Assembly: GCF_001653715.1 (NCBI RefSeq)
Contig: NZ_LWHQ01000020.1
Span: forward strand, 1 to 64,000
DNA: 64,000 nucleotides
Source: Methylobacterium platani
Lineage (GTDB): Bacteria; Pseudomonadota; Alphaproteobacteria; Rhizobiales; Beijerinckiaceae
Reading direction: 5' to 3'
Part shown: positions 27,218-38,521 of the stretch, one piece after another
Numbering within the stretch: the first letter of the stretch is position 1
How the letters are laid out: every line of letters starts with the position of its first letter
Notes under the pieces: model-generated
What the model was told of the DNA's origin: nothing
Database searches by the model: none
Seen by the model: only the letters and a program-made list of their open reading frames with translations
Program-made: the position numbers and the translations under genes

Positions 27218-27985
27218 ATGGCCGAGGCAGAGAGGAAGCAGGCCGCGCCGCTGCCGGCGGCCGAGGCGCCGTTCGACGCGATCGGCCTCGCCAAGTCGCT
27301 GCTGCGCCGGATCCGCGCGGGGGCGCTGGCGACCCTGGAACGCGACGGGGGCGCGCCGTTCGCCTCCCTGGTCACCGTGGCGACCGATCTCGACGGGACG
27401 CCGCTCCTGCTGCTGTCGCGCCTCTCCGCCCACACCCTCAACCTGGAGGCCGACCCGCGCTGCTCGATCCTCCTCGGCGCGGGCGGCAAGGGCGATCCCC
27501 TGGCCCATCCGCGCCTGACCGTGACGGGCACGGCCACGCGCAGCGCCGAGCCCCGGGTGCGGGCGCGCTTCCTCGCCCGCCACCCCAAGGCCGCGCTCTA
27601 CGCCGACTTTCCGGACTTCGCCTTCTTCCGGGTCGAGGTCCGGGCCGGCCACCTCAACGGCGGGTTCGCGAAGGCCGCGACGCTGACGGGGCCGGAACTC
27701 CTCGCCGACCTCGCCGGCCTCGACGCGCTGGCCGACTCCGAGCCCGGCGCCGTCGCCCACATGAACGAGGACCATGCCGACGCCGTCGCGCTCTACGCCA
27801 CGCGGCTCGCCGGCGAGGAGCCGGGACCGTGGCGGCTGACCGGGCTCGACCCGGACGGCCTCGACCTGATGGCCGGCGAGCGCACCGCCCGGGTCGTCTT
27901 CCCGACCCCCCTGGCCGATCCGGCCGCCCTGCGCCCGACCCTGGTGGCGTTGGCGGCACAGGCCCGCGCCATCCCCAGCTCATGA
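27218..27985 (+). CDS. PNPOx-like / HugZ-type protein with DUF2470 domain
   Basis: A 255-aa split-barrel flavin- or heme-binding protein. The N-terminal part is the pyridoxamine 5'-phosphate oxidase-like barrel (ALATLERDGGAPFASLV, about 43-59; LLLLSRLSAHTLNL). The C-terminal domain holds HMNEDHADAVALYA (about 184-197), the DUF2470 signature found in heme utilisation proteins HugZ/HutZ. That HMNEDH stretch could ligate heme or iron. ATG start with GGGGGGAGACCGC upstream. Monocistronic; pckA follows 229 bases later. Confidence 0.85.
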   Translation: MAEAERKQAAPLPAAEAPFDAIGLAKSLLRRIRAGALATLERDGGAPFASLVTVATDLDGTPLLLLSRLSAHTLNLEADPRCSILLGAGGKGDPLAHPRLTVTGTATRSAEPRVRARFLARHPKAALYADFPDFAFFRVEVRAGHLNGGFAKAATLTGPELLADLAGLDALADSEPGAVAHMNEDHADAVALYATRLAGEEPGPWRLTGLDPDGLDLMAGERTARVVFPTPLADPAALRPTLVALAAQARAIPSS

Positions 27986-28214
27986 CACAAAGTCGAGCTT
28001 GTCACGGCCCGTTCGAGCGAATCCGATTGAACCGTGAAGTTTCGCCACCTACTAAAGCAGCCCACCGGGACGCCTTGATCGGCCTCGGCGCGACGGCGCG
28101 CGACCTGCTACGACGGGCATGGTCACCGCACCCGCCGCATGGGTTAAGTCAATCGGCCCGATCCGGACCGGCTGCCGGCCGGGGTCCCAACGGTCGGCGC
28201 CAGGAGGAACAGGC

Positions 28215-29825
<1,611 letters not shown>

Positions 29826-29845
29826 TTTTTTCACGTTCCGATCAT

Positions 29846-29881
29846 GAGAGGGCCCTTCTCCCCGGAGAGGGGCCCTTTCTC
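29846..29881 (+). terminator. Intrinsic terminator of pckA
   Basis: GAGAGGGCCC (29846-29855) pairs with GGGCCCTTTCTC (29870-29881), with the loop ttctccccggagag able to pair further, followed by cgttgt. It lies 20 bases after the pckA stop. Confidence 0.8.
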
Positions 29882-29923
29882 GTTGTATAAGCTCCAACGA
29901 AGAAACAGAGGGAGGAGCGGCCG

Positions 29924-31012
29924 ATGATGGTGCTCGTCGTCGGTGCCGGCGTGGTCGGCCTCGCGATCGGTCGGGAACTGGCCCTGCGCGGCCACGAGGT
30001 GATCGTGGCGGAAGCGGAGGGCGGCATCGGGACCGGCGTGTCGTCGCGCAATTCCGAGGTCATCCATGCCGGGATGTACTATCCCACCGGCTCGAGCAGG
30101 GCGCGCCACTGCGTCGAGGGGCGGCGCCGGCTCTACGCCTTCTGCGCGAGCCACGGCGTGCCCCACGCCAAGATCGGCAAGCTGATCGTCGCGGCAACCG
30201 AGCCGGAGGGAGCGAAGATCGCGGCGATCCACGCGCAAGGGGTCGAGAACGGGGTCGAGGGCCTGTCGCTCCTCGACGGCCGCCAGGCGCGCGCGCTCGA
30301 ACCGAACCTGACCTGCCACGCCGCGCTCCTCTCGACCGAGACCGGCATCGTCGACAGCCACGCCCTGATGCTGGCGCTGCAGGGCGACATCGAGGCGGCG
30401 GGCGGCGCGCTCGCCTTCAACACGCCGATCGCGCGCCTCACCCGCTCGCCCGAGGGCTGGGTGGCGCGCTTCGGCGACACGGACGAGATCACGGTCGATG
30501 CCGTCGTCAACGCCGCGAGCTTCGGCGCGCAAGCGCTCGCCCGGGCGACCGAGGGCTATCCCGAGGCCCGGGTGCCGCGGCTGGTTCTGGCCAAGGGCAA
30601 CTATTTCGGCTGCACCGGCCGCCCGGCCTTCTCGCGGCTGATCTACCCCGCGCCCGTCGAGGGGGGCTTAGGGATCCACCTCACCCTCGATCTCGCCGGC
30701 CGGATGCGCTTCGGCCCCGACGTCGAGTGGATCGACGCCCCCGATTACGAGGTCGATCCCGGCCGCGGCGGCCTGTTCACCGCCGCGATCCGCCGCTACT
30801 GGCCGGGGCTCCCCGACGGCGCGCTGGTGCCCGACTACGCCGGCATCCGTCCGAAGCTGTCGGGTCCGGGGGAGGGGGCGGCCGACTTCCTCATCGACGG
30901 ACCGGCCGAGCACGGGTTGCCGGGGCTGGTGCACCTCTTCGGCATCGAGAGCCCGGGGCTGACCTCGAGCCTGTCGCTGGCGGAGGACGTGGCGGATCGG
31001 TTGGGGGCGTGA
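29924..31012 (+). CDS. FAD-dependent oxidoreductase, L-2-hydroxyglutarate oxidase-like
   Basis: A 362-aa DAO-family flavoenzyme. The N-terminal Rossmann motif VVGAGVVGLAIGREL (5-19) binds FAD. SSRNSEVIHAGMYYP (about 40-54) is the stretch shared with LhgO/L2HGDH proteins. The C-terminal GIESPGLTSSLSLAEDVA is the second FAD segment. Likely oxidises an L-2-hydroxy acid and passes electrons to quinone; the substrate is inferred only. Start at ATG 29924 with GGGAGGAG six bases upstream; ATG 29927 is also possible. Confidence 0.85.
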   Translation: MMVLVVGAGVVGLAIGRELALRGHEVIVAEAEGGIGTGVSSRNSEVIHAGMYYPTGSSRARHCVEGRRRLYAFCASHGVPHAKIGKLIVAATEPEGAKIAAIHAQGVENGVEGLSLLDGRQARALEPNLTCHAALLSTETGIVDSHALMLALQGDIEAAGGALAFNTPIARLTRSPEGWVARFGDTDEITVDAVVNAASFGAQALARATEGYPEARVPRLVLAKGNYFGCTGRPAFSRLIYPAPVEGGLGIHLTLDLAGRMRFGPDVEWIDAPDYEVDPGRGGLFTAAIRRYWPGLPDGALVPDYAGIRPKLSGPGEGAADFLIDGPAEHGLPGLVHLFGIESPGLTSSLSLAEDVADRLGA

Positions 31013-31090
31013 GGTTCGCTGCCACGGCCGGCCATGGATGACGTGTCGCCACTGGCACTTGACGCTGACGCTTATCGCGCCGCCAATAGG

Positions 31091-31106
31091 CGTCAATGCG
31101 TTGACG
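31091..31106. promoter_or_regulatory. Palindromic operator candidate before RHH-like gene
   Basis: CGTCAA-TGCG-TTGACG is a perfect 6-bp inverted repeat with a 4-base spacer, 33 bases before the RHH-like gene start. The half site TTGACG recurs at 31059-31064, and GACG also occurs at 31111-31114. Its position suits autoregulation by the downstream small protein. Confidence 0.5.
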
Positions 31107-31138
31107 TTTCGACGTCTGAACGGCGTCGCGGAGGCCCC

Positions 31139-31390
31139 ATGGCCGCACAGTTCACCGATTCCGGTGCGCCGGAGCAGGACAAGAATGCCGACAAGCTCAC
31201 GCTGAGACTGTCGGCTGACAACAGGCAGGTCCTCGAATGGATCGCGAGCCGGTACGGCAATATCACTCTCTCGGAGGCCGTCCGTCGCGCACTCGGGACC
31301 GAAAAATTTCTCCTGGAGCAAAAAGAGAAGGGTGCATCGATCCTGATTCAGGAAAGCGATGGGCGCATAAAAGAGGTCGTGTTCCGCTGA
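31139..31390 (+). CDS. Small ribbon-helix-helix-like protein
   Basis: An 83-aa protein whose middle reads DKLTLRLSADNRQVLEWIASRYGN and ITLSEAVRRALGTEKFL, a beta-strand/helix/helix pattern like Arc/MetJ/CopG regulators. The last 25 residues (ILIQESDGRIKEVVF) look like a second small strand pair. ATG 31139 was chosen for the GGAGG five bases upstream; the frame is open further up to 31034 but crosses the palindromic site. It is convergent with a two-segment membrane protein, not a standard toxin. May be a regulator or an orphan antitoxin. Confidence 0.6.
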   Translation: MAAQFTDSGAPEQDKNADKLTLRLSADNRQVLEWIASRYGNITLSEAVRRALGTEKFLLEQKEKGASILIQESDGRIKEVVFR

Positions 31391-31404
31391 TCTCGGTCGG
31401 CGGA

Positions 31405-31689
31405 TCACTTCCTCTGGCTGAAATAGAAACCCATCGCAGTCCCGTAGACGCCGAACAATCCGGGTAGGATGATCGACAAGATGTCTTTCAAGGCCGCGGT
31501 CCTGTCCGGGAATGCTACCACCAGGCCGATCGCCGAGATCGAAAGCAGAACGATGGCGTAGGTCAGATGGATCGTGACGCGCTGGCGAAAGTCCTCGTGT
31601 CGGCGCTCCAGAACGTCGGGCGCGATGGCCATCTTGTCGACCTCGACCAGAGTCGGTCTCCGCCCCGCATCGCTGTCGTCCCTGTCCAT
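31405..31689 (-). CDS. Small membrane protein of unknown function
   Basis: A 94-aa protein. Residues 1-40 are polar, and two hydrophobic segments follow: [19 protein letters not shown] (about 42-60) and [18 protein letters not shown] (about 73-90), ending in SQRK. It starts with ATG at 31689 and is convergent with the RHH-like gene, 14 bases apart. No family recognised. A two-helix membrane protein next to a regulator is suggestive, but no link is shown. Confidence 0.6.
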   Translation of the reverse strand: MDRDDSDAGRRPTLVEVDKMAIAPDVLERRHEDFRQRVTIHLTYAIVLLSISAIGLVVAFPDRTAALKDILSIILPGLFGVYGTAMGFYFSQRK

Positions 31690-31940
31690 GGTCCGATCCC
31701 TGCGTCATCTCCCAATCCAGGTTATGCCGAAACCTGAGCGGTAGTCACTTCGTTCTAGCGCGACCGTGGGAACGGGGCTGCTGCCGGGCGCCGCCCGTGA
31801 GGCGCGTCGTGGAACGTGTCGCGTGCGTCCGGCCGCCGTCTTGGCGCGGCGGGGTGCCGCTGCTATCTCCCGTCGACTCTTATCCTCACCGCCGTGCGCC
31901 CCGCGCATCGCCGCGCCTGCGCGCCGGAGACAGCCCCACA

Positions 31941-33746
31941 ATGACCGCGTCCCCCATCGACAACATCCGCAACTTCTCGATCGTCGCCCATATCGACCAC
32001 GGCAAGTCGACGCTGGCCGACCGGCTGATCCAGATCACCGGCGCGGTCGCGGCGCGCGACATGAGCGAGCAGATGCTCGACTCGATGGACATCGAGAAGG
32101 AGCGCGGCATCACCATCAAGGCGCAGACCGTGCGCCTGGAATACAAGGCGCAGGACGGGCGCGACTACGTCCTCAACCTGATGGACACGCCCGGCCACGT
32201 CGATTTCGCGTACGAGGTGTCGCGCTCGCTCGCCGCCTGCGAGGGCTCGCTGCTGGTCGTCGATGCCTCCCAGGGCGTCGAGGCGCAGACGCTCGCCAAC
32301 GTCTATCAGGCGCTGGACGCCAACCACGAGATCGTCCCGGTCCTCAACAAGATCGACCTGCCGGCGGCCGAGCCCGACCGGGTCAAGGAGCAGATCGAGG
32401 AGGTGATCGGCATCGACGCCAAGGACGCGGTGCCGATCTCGGCCAAGACCGGCATCAACATCGAGGCGGTGCTGGAGGCGATCGTCACCCGCCTGCCGCC
32501 GCCGAAGGGCGACCGTGCCGCGCCCCTCAAGGCCCTGCTGGTCGATTCCTGGTACGACGTCTATCTCGGCGTCGTCGTGCTGGTGCGCATCGTCGACGGC
32601 GTGCTCAAGAAGGGCATGACGATCCGCATGATGGGCGCGGACGCCGCCTACGGCGTCGAGCGCCTCGGCGTGTTCCGGCCCAAGATGCAGGACATGGCCG
32701 AGCTCGGCCCGGGCGAGGTCGGCTTCTTCACCGGCTCGATCAAGGAAGTGGCCGATACCCGCGTCGGCGACACCATCACCGAGGACAAGCGCAAGACCAA
32801 GGAGGCGATGCCGGGCTTCAAGCCGGTGCAGCCGGTGGTGTTCTGCGGCCTGTTCCCGGTCGACGCCGCCGACTTCGAATCCCTGCGCGGCGCGATGGGC
32901 AAGCTCCGGCTCAACGACGCCTCGTTCTCCTACGAGATGGAGACCTCCGCCGCCCTCGGCTTCGGCTTCCGCTGCGGTTTCCTCGGCCTCCTCCACCTCG
33001 AGATCATCCAGGAGCGGCTGGAGCGCGAGTTCAACCTCGACCTGATCTCGACCGCGCCGAGCGTGGTCTATCACCTCAACATGTCCGACGGGGAGAAGCG
33101 CGAGCTGCACAACCCGGCCGACATGCCCGACGTGATGAAGATCGACACGATCGAGGAGCCGTGGATCCGCGCCACCATCATGACGCCCGACGAGTATCTC
33201 GGCGGCGTGCTCAAGCTGTGCCAGGACCGGCGCGGCACGCAGATCGACCTCAACTACGTCGGCAAGCGCGCCATGGTGGTGTACGATCTGCCGCTCAACG
33301 AGGTGGTGTTCGATTTCTACGACCGGCTGAAATCGATCTCGAAAGGCTACGCCTCGTTCGACTACCACATCTCGGATTACCGCGAGGGTGATCTGGTGAA
33401 GATGTCGATCCTGGTGAATGCCGAGCCGGTCGATGCGCTCTCCATGCTGGTCCACCGCACCCGCGCCGAGAGCCGCGGCCGGGCGATGTGCGAGAAGCTG
33501 AAGGATCTGATCCCGCGCCACCTGTTCCAGATCCCGGTCCAGGCGGCGATCGGCGGCAAGATCATCGCCCGCGAGACCATCCGGGCCCTGTCGAAGGATG
33601 TCACCGCCAAGTGCTACGGCGGCGACATCTCCCGCAAGCGCAAGCTCCTCGACAAGCAGAAGGAGGGCAAGAAGCGCATGCGCCAGTTCGGCAAGGTCGA
33701 GATCCCGCAGGAGGCGTTCATCGCCGCCCTCAAGATGGACAGCTGA
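31941..33746 (+). CDS. lepA: Elongation factor 4 (LepA)
   Basis: A 601-aa translational GTPase that remodels ribosomes and aids initiation or 30S assembly. G1 AHIDHGKST (16-24), G2 region ERGITI, G3 DTPGHVDF, G4 NKIDLP. The C-terminal LepA-specific part includes [16 protein letters not shown] (about 570-585). ATG 31941 fits the family start ([18 protein letters not shown]). Standalone, followed by a strong terminator. Confidence 0.97.
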   Translation: MTASPIDNIRNFSIVAHIDHGKSTLADRLIQITGAVAARDMSEQMLDSMDIEKERGITIKAQTVRLEYKAQDGRDYVLNLMDTPGHVDFAYEVSRSLAACEGSLLVVDASQGVEAQTLANVYQALDANHEIVPVLNKIDLPAAEPDRVKEQIEEVIGIDAKDAVPISAKTGINIEAVLEAIVTRLPPPKGDRAAPLKALLVDSWYDVYLGVVVLVRIVDGVLKKGMTIRMMGADAAYGVERLGVFRPKMQDMAELGPGEVGFFTGSIKEVADTRVGDTITEDKRKTKEAMPGFKPVQPVVFCGLFPVDAADFESLRGAMGKLRLNDASFSYEMETSAALGFGFRCGFLGLLHLEIIQERLEREFNLDLISTAPSVVYHLNMSDGEKRELHNPADMPDVMKIDTIEEPWIRATIMTPDEYLGGVLKLCQDRRGTQIDLNYVGKRAMVVYDLPLNEVVFDFYDRLKSISKGYASFDYHISDYREGDLVKMSILVNAEPVDALSMLVHRTRAESRGRAMCEKLKDLIPRHLFQIPVQAAIGGKIIARETIRALSKDVTAKCYGGDISRKRKLLDKQKEGKKRMRQFGKVEIPQEAFIAALKMDS

Positions 33747-33777
33747 TCCGGGGATCCGGACCGGATCAGCCACATCC

Positions 33778-33810
33778 GACAAAGCCGCCGGTGACGCCGG
33801 CGGCTTTGTC
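33778..33810 (+). terminator. Intrinsic terminator of lepA
   Basis: GACAAAGCCGCCGG (33778-33791), loop TGACG, CCGGCGGCTTTGTC (33797-33810): a perfect 14-bp stem that starts 31 bases after the lepA stop. Confidence 0.9.
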
Positions 33811-34025
33811 GTGCGGCGGCCACGAGCGACCGAACGCATCAATTCAGCGCGCGACATGCAGCCGCTGCAAACATGTAAAACAACCGAAACCGCGTATATC
33901 ATACTTATATTATACTATATAAATTCCTGTTGAGCATCGATTTCACTGCGGTACGTGCCGCAACGGCATGTTAACGCATGGTGCGCATGGTCTCTCCGGT
34001 GCAGGGAGAGGAGCCGCTGGAAACG

Positions 34026-35456
34026 ATGCCTGGACGCGGTGCCGCTCGCTGGAAACGCTTCTCTGCCGATCGATCCGGCAGCGTCGTGATCGTCTTCGCC
34101 CTGCTCGCTCCGGTCCTGCTCGGCATGGTCGGTCTCGCCGTCGATTACGCGACCTGGACGATGCAGCGCGCGACGCTGCAACAGGCGGCGGATGCGGCGT
34201 CCCTGGCGGTCGTCTCCGACATGCAGGTCTCGGGAGCGAACACGCAGCGGATGCAGTCCCTGGCGGATGCCTACGTGAAGAGCAACGTGAAGCTCCAGCG
34301 CGGCGATGGAGCCGTCAGCGTCAGTCTCACGCCGGTGGTCCGGGAGCGCCCGGGCGGATCGTTCGTGCCCGCCGGCCAGACCGGGGGGCGCGCACCGACC
34401 GGGGTCACGGTCACGCTGAGCCAGCGTAAATACGCGATCATGAGCCGGCTGGTCACGCCGCAGCTCACGGACAATCGGGTGTCGGCCACCGCCGAGGCGG
34501 TCGGCACCACCCGGCTCTGCGTCGTCGCCCTCGAACCGTCCACCGATCGCTCCGTCCGGCTCGCCGGCGAGTCCCAGATCGACGCCCGCGGCTGCGCGGT
34601 CTACGCCTTGTCGACGAGCGCGAGGGCGATCGTGAGCAGTTCGGCCACCCTGCTCGCGTCAGGAACCACATGCGCGGTCGGCGGCTATACCGGGAATTCC
34701 CGGAGCTTCGCGCCGCTGCCCGTGACCGGCTGCCCGGTGATCAAGGATCCGCTCGCGGACCGCCCCAAGCCGGATGTCGGGCCCTGCACCAACAACAGGC
34801 TCTGGCTTCGCAGAGGAAACCACACGCTCTATCCCGGAACCTATTGCGGCGGGCTCGTGATCGATACCGGTGCCGTCGTGACGATGACGCCCGGCATCTA
34901 CATCATCAAGGATGGCCCGCTCATCGTCGGGCCGCCGGAGGAGATCGCGGTGACGTTCGAGGTCTGCGACCAACCGGTGAGCGCAGAAATGCTTCCCACC
35001 TGCAAGGTCGCGGTCCGCGTCGAGAGGATCGGCTCGCTGAAGGGCGACGGCGTCGGGATCTACTTCACCGGCGATCCTCGCAGAGGGGTCGTCTCCTCCT
35101 CGCGGCCGCTGTTACTCCTCCCGTCCTCGGTCGTCGAACTGACCGCGCCGCGGACCGGGCCGATGGCCGGGCTGCTGCTGTTCGAGGACCGTGACTCGCC
35201 GTCGGGCCGGGTCTTCGACATCCTGAGCGACAGCGCCCGTCGCCTCGTCGGCACGATCTACCTGCCGCGCGGAACCTTCTCGGTGCGGGCGAACCAGGTC
35301 GTGGCCGATCAATCAGAATATACGGCAATCGTCGCCAACAAGATCTATCTCAGCCATCGGCCGCGCCTGACGCTCAACACGCGCTATACAGATACCGACG
35401 TGCCGGTGCCCAACGGCCTCGGCCCGACGACCACGCAGATCGGCCTTGCGAACTGA
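34026..35456 (+). CDS. TadE/TadG-like pilus-assembly or exported protein
   Basis: A 476-aa protein with the TadG/TadE N-terminal pattern: basic start, FSADRSGSVVIVFALLAPVLLGMVGLAVDY (about 12-41), one transmembrane helix, then TMQRATLQQAADAASLA, the classical TadG follow-up. The rest is extracytoplasmic, with several Cys (possible disulfides) and beta-rich repeats. No von Willebrand A domain or tad gene neighbours are visible. Start uncertain: ATG 34026 has GGAGAGGAG 12 bases upstream; ATG 33978 and 33987 give 492 and 489 aa. The leader 33870-33930 is AT-rich, suggesting a promoter. Confidence 0.78.
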   Translation: MPGRGAARWKRFSADRSGSVVIVFALLAPVLLGMVGLAVDYATWTMQRATLQQAADAASLAVVSDMQVSGANTQRMQSLADAYVKSNVKLQRGDGAVSVSLTPVVRERPGGSFVPAGQTGGRAPTGVTVTLSQRKYAIMSRLVTPQLTDNRVSATAEAVGTTRLCVVALEPSTDRSVRLAGESQIDARGCAVYALSTSARAIVSSSATLLASGTTCAVGGYTGNSRSFAPLPVTGCPVIKDPLADRPKPDVGPCTNNRLWLRRGNHTLYPGTYCGGLVIDTGAVVTMTPGIYIIKDGPLIVGPPEEIAVTFEVCDQPVSAEMLPTCKVAVRVERIGSLKGDGVGIYFTGDPRRGVVSSSRPLLLLPSSVVELTAPRTGPMAGLLLFEDRDSPSGRVFDILSDSARRLVGTIYLPRGTFSVRANQVVADQSEYTAIVANKIYLSHRPRLTLNTRYTDTDVPVPNGLGPTTTQIGLAN

Positions 35457-35624
35457 GCGGCGTGCGGCGCCGGCATATCGGAACCGCCTCCGAGGCGGGC
35501 GGCCCGTCGAGATGCCCCCGCCGTCGCGGTCGGGTCGCACGATTCCCGACCGGTCGCTCCCGCGACGCGGAAATCGGCTTCGCTCAGGCGTGCGGAGCCC
35601 TGCGGCTCCACCGAGCGGGCTGGC

Positions 35625-35662
35625 GACACGCGATCCGGAGGAACTCCTCCGGATCGCGTGTC
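35625..35662. terminator. Bidirectional terminator, 18-bp perfect inverted repeat
   Basis: GACACGCGATCCGGAGGA (35625-35642) and TCCTCCGGATCGCGTGTC (35645-35662) are exact inverse copies with a two-base loop. It lies between the convergent TadG-like and lipoprotein genes, so it should stop both. There is no T run on either side. Confidence 0.7.
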
Positions 35663-35668
35663 GGCCGG

Positions 35669-36106
35669 TCATATGCCCGGCTGGTTCGGCGCCGGACCGC
35701 GGCGGCGGGGGCCCGCGCTGCCGGCCGGCCGCATGGTGACGATCACCGGGTTCGGCTCGTGGTCCAGGGCGGCGCCCGTATAGGCGTCGACGCCGACGCC
35801 GATGATGCCGCCGGCCAGCACGTTGCCGGCGACGCTCGCCGCGCCGCGGCCGGCGACCTTCGTCCGCACCGGGATCGATTCCGGGATGTAGCCGGGCTTG
35901 GTGAAGGTCGCGACGAACTCGTCCGAGCGATCGACTTCGAGCGTGCACGGCGTGATCGGACAGCCGTACTTCTTGTCCGTGGTCATCGCCGCCCCCGACG
36001 GGACCGAGACGAACGAGACCTGCTCCGTCGTACCCCGCACGATGCTGCCGCACGCGCCGAGACCGACCGCCACGAGAGCGGCCGCACTGATCATCTTGAT
36101 TGACAT
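35669..36106 (-). CDS. Small lipoprotein of unknown function
   Basis: A 145-aa lipoprotein. Signal peptide with lipobox VGLGAC (about 14-19), so Cys19 would be acylated. The mature part starts GSIVRGTTEQVSFVSVPSGA, a PEGA-like beta pattern (CTLEVDRSDEFVATFTKPGY), then a Gly-rich hydrophobic stretch (AGNVLAGGIIGVGVDAYTGA) that may associate with membrane. C-terminal tail is Pro/Arg-rich. ATG 36106. Similar proteins are sometimes named translation initiation factor IF-2 in error. Function unknown. Confidence 0.8.
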   Translation of the reverse strand: MSIKMISAAALVAVGLGACGSIVRGTTEQVSFVSVPSGAAMTTDKKYGCPITPCTLEVDRSDEFVATFTKPGYIPESIPVRTKVAGRGAASVAGNVLAGGIIGVGVDAYTGAALDHEPNPVIVTMRPAGSAGPRRRGPAPNQPGI

Positions 36107-36453
36107 TGTTGCCCCCAGACCGTCTCTCCGGACGATGCCTCACGAGTGATAGAACGGAGACGGAGGCAATCAAGCGGACATCCCGCTTCCTCACAGGAAT
36201 GTCGTTCGAGTTGCGAATATGAGACAGTGATGAGCGAGTCCTTCGACAGGATCGTCTTTGAACTAACAAGAGACATCCTTCCTTTCACTGCGACGCGGCA
36301 GCGGGGGACGCCCGTCCTGTGTCGGGCGGCGGCCGCGTCCCGTCCCCGCGAGTCCAGCCGCCTGGGACACCCCTTTCGCCCACCCGCCCGGCATGGCATG
36401 ACGGTGCCCCCTCGAGACCATGGGCCGCTCGCCGCGGCCGGGATGAGACGACC
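36107..36453. other. Gap upstream of proA
   Basis: 347 bases without a gene between divergent genes. The proA promoter must lie here or start near 36230-36290, which is slightly AT-richer. I see no clear -35/-10 pair, repeat or RNA. A continuous open frame from 36319 into proA is present but does not look coding. Confidence 0.35.
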
Positions 36454-37743
36454 GTGTCCGTACTGAGCCTGAAGCCCCGCCAGGAAGACGTCGACGCGCT
36501 GATGCGCGAGATCGGCCGGCGCGCCCGCGCAGCCGCCCGGCGGATGGCTCTGGTCCCAGGCCCGGTGAAGGACGCGGCCCTGCGCGAGGCGGCGTCCTCG
36601 CTGCGGGCGGCGAGCGCGACGGTCCTGGCGGCGAATGCCGCCGACCTCGACGAGGCCCGGGCCAAGGGCCTGCCCGCCGCCAGCCTCGACCGCCTGGCCC
36701 TGAACCCGGCCCGGATCGAGGCGATCGCCGAGGCGCTCGAGAGCGTCGCCGGCCTGCCCGATCCGGTCGGGCGGGTGCTCGCCACCTACGAGCGGCCGAA
36801 CGGCCTCGTGATCGAGCGGGTGGCGACGCCGCTCGGCGTCGTCGGGGTGATCTTCGAGAGCCGCCCCAACGTGACGGCGGATGCCGGCGCGCTGTGCCTC
36901 AAGGCCGGCAACGCCGCGATCCTGCGCGCCGGCTCCGAGAGCCACCGCAGCGCCACCGCCATCGCGGGGGCGATGGCCGAGGGCCTGACCCGCCACGGCC
37001 TGCCGGCGGACGCGATCCAGCTCGTGCCGACGAAGGACCGCGCCGCCGTCGGCGCCATGCTCACCGGCCTCGACGGCGCGGTCGACGTGATCGTGCCCCG
37101 CGGCGGCAAGAGCCTGGTGGCCCGGGTGCAGGACGAGGCCCGAGTGCCGGTCTTCGCCCACCTGGAGGGAATCTGCCACGTCTTCGTGCACGAAGCCGCC
37201 GACCTCGCCATGGCGCGTTCGATCGTGCGCAACAGCAAGATGCGCCGCACCGGCATCTGCGGCGCCGCCGAGACCCTGCTGGTCGACCGCGCCTGCGCGG
37301 CCACCCACCTCGCGCCGCTGGTGACCGACCTCCTCGAAGCCGGCTGTGCCGTGCGCGGCGACGAGGCGGCGCAGGCGGTCGATCCGCGGGTGAGCCCGGC
37401 GACCGAGGAGGATTGGCGCACCGAGTATCTCGACGCGATCATCGCGGTGCGGGTCGTCGACGGGCTGGACGCCGCGATCGACCACATCGAGGGGTACGGC
37501 TCGCACCACACCGACTCGATCCTGACCGGGGACGGGGCGGCGGCCGAGCGGTTCCTGGCCGAGGTCGATTCGGCGATCGTGATCCACAACGCCTCGACCC
37601 AGTTCGCCGATGGCGGCGAGTTCGGCTTCGGCGCCGAGATCGGCATCGCCACCGGCCGCATGCATGCCCGCGGGCCGGTCGGCGTCGAGCAGCTCGCGAC
37701 CTTCAAGTACCGCGTCCGCGGCAGCGGGCAGATCCGGCCGTGA
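36454..37743 (+). CDS. proA: Gamma-glutamyl phosphate reductase ProA
   Basis: A 429-aa aldehyde-dehydrogenase-fold enzyme, second step of proline synthesis: gamma-glutamyl phosphate + NADPH to glutamate semialdehyde. Seen are [35 protein letters not shown] (NADP binding) and the catalytic Cys in [13 protein letters not shown] (about residue 268). GTG 36454 gives a start like other ProA ([16 protein letters not shown]); E. coli ProA is 417 aa. It is followed 62 bases later by nadD; proB is not in the window, though proB-proA-nadD-rsfS order is usual. Confidence 0.95.
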   Translation: MSVLSLKPRQEDVDALMREIGRRARAAARRMALVPGPVKDAALREAASSLRAASATVLAANAADLDEARAKGLPAASLDRLALNPARIEAIAEALESVAGLPDPVGRVLATYERPNGLVIERVATPLGVVGVIFESRPNVTADAGALCLKAGNAAILRAGSESHRSATAIAGAMAEGLTRHGLPADAIQLVPTKDRAAVGAMLTGLDGAVDVIVPRGGKSLVARVQDEARVPVFAHLEGICHVFVHEAADLAMARSIVRNSKMRRTGICGAAETLLVDRACAATHLAPLVTDLLEAGCAVRGDEAAQAVDPRVSPATEEDWRTEYLDAIIAVRVVDGLDAAIDHIEGYGSHHTDSILTGDGAAAERFLAEVDSAIVIHNASTQFADGGEFGFGAEIGIATGRMHARGPVGVEQLATFKYRVRGSGQIRP

Positions 37744-37805
37744 CGGCGTGAGACGTCCGATCGGATGCAGCGGCGACCCGAGGGACCGGTGACCCGGGGC
37801 GGCAC

Positions 37806-38429
37806 GTGATCCTGCGCCTGCCGCCCGTCGCGCCGGGCCTGCGGGTCGGCCTCTACGGCGGCTCGTTCAACCCGGCCCATGCCGGGCACCGGCACGTCAG
37901 CCGGCTGGCCTTGCGCCGCCTCGCCCTCGACCGGGTATGGTGGCTGGTGAGCCCGGGCAATCCGCTCAAGGACCGCAGCCGCCTGCCCGAGGCGGCGGCC
38001 CGGGCCGCGGCGGCGCGCATCGTCGCGGCCGATCCGAGGATCGCCGTCACCGACTTCGAGGCCGGCCTCGACGCCGGGCGGCCGGGCATCCGCTATACCG
38101 TCGATACCCTGCGCTGGTTGACGGAGCGGCACGGGGAGGTCCGCTTCGTCTGGATCATGGGCGCCGACAGCTTGGCGAGCTTCCACCGCTGGAAGGGCTT
38201 TCGCGAGATCGCCGCCCGGATGCCCTTCGCGGTGATCGACCGGCCGGGCTACACCCTGACGGCGATGGCCTCGCCGGCCGCGCGCCTGCTCGCGGCCTCG
38301 CGCATCGACGAGGCCGCCGCCGCCACCCTGGCCGACCGGGCGCCGCCGGCCTGGGTCTTCCTGCACGGACCGCGCTCCACCCTGTCCTCGACGGCGTTGC
38401 GCGCCGCCGCCTCCCGGCCCCCGCCCTGA
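37806..38429 (+). CDS. nadD: Nicotinate-nucleotide adenylyltransferase NadD
   Basis: A 207-aa enzyme making deamido-NAD from nicotinate mononucleotide and ATP. Nucleotidyltransferase motif GLYGGSFNPAHAGH (about 17-30) and the C-terminal STLSSTALRAA, the ISSTxIR equivalent, are present. GTG start at 37806, with no obvious Shine-Dalgarno. Part of the proA-nadD-rsfS-rlmH chain common in alphaproteobacteria. Confidence 0.93.
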   Translation: MILRLPPVAPGLRVGLYGGSFNPAHAGHRHVSRLALRRLALDRVWWLVSPGNPLKDRSRLPEAAARAAAARIVAADPRIAVTDFEAGLDAGRPGIRYTVDTLRWLTERHGEVRFVWIMGADSLASFHRWKGFREIAARMPFAVIDRPGYTLTAMASPAARLLAASRIDEAAAATLADRAPPAWVFLHGPRSTLSSTALRAAASRPPP

Positions 38430-38521
38430 TTCCGGGCGATCACCGGGGATTTGCGCGGGTTCTGCTTGAAAATCCGCCATCGGTTCGCCACTGTCTGCGT
38501 TCACAGGCATCGGCACCGCGC

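Noticed and set aside
31405..31689. Two-helix membrane protein as toxin of the RHH-like gene
   Set aside because: The genes are convergent, not an operon, and the protein resembles no known toxin; kept only as a possibility.
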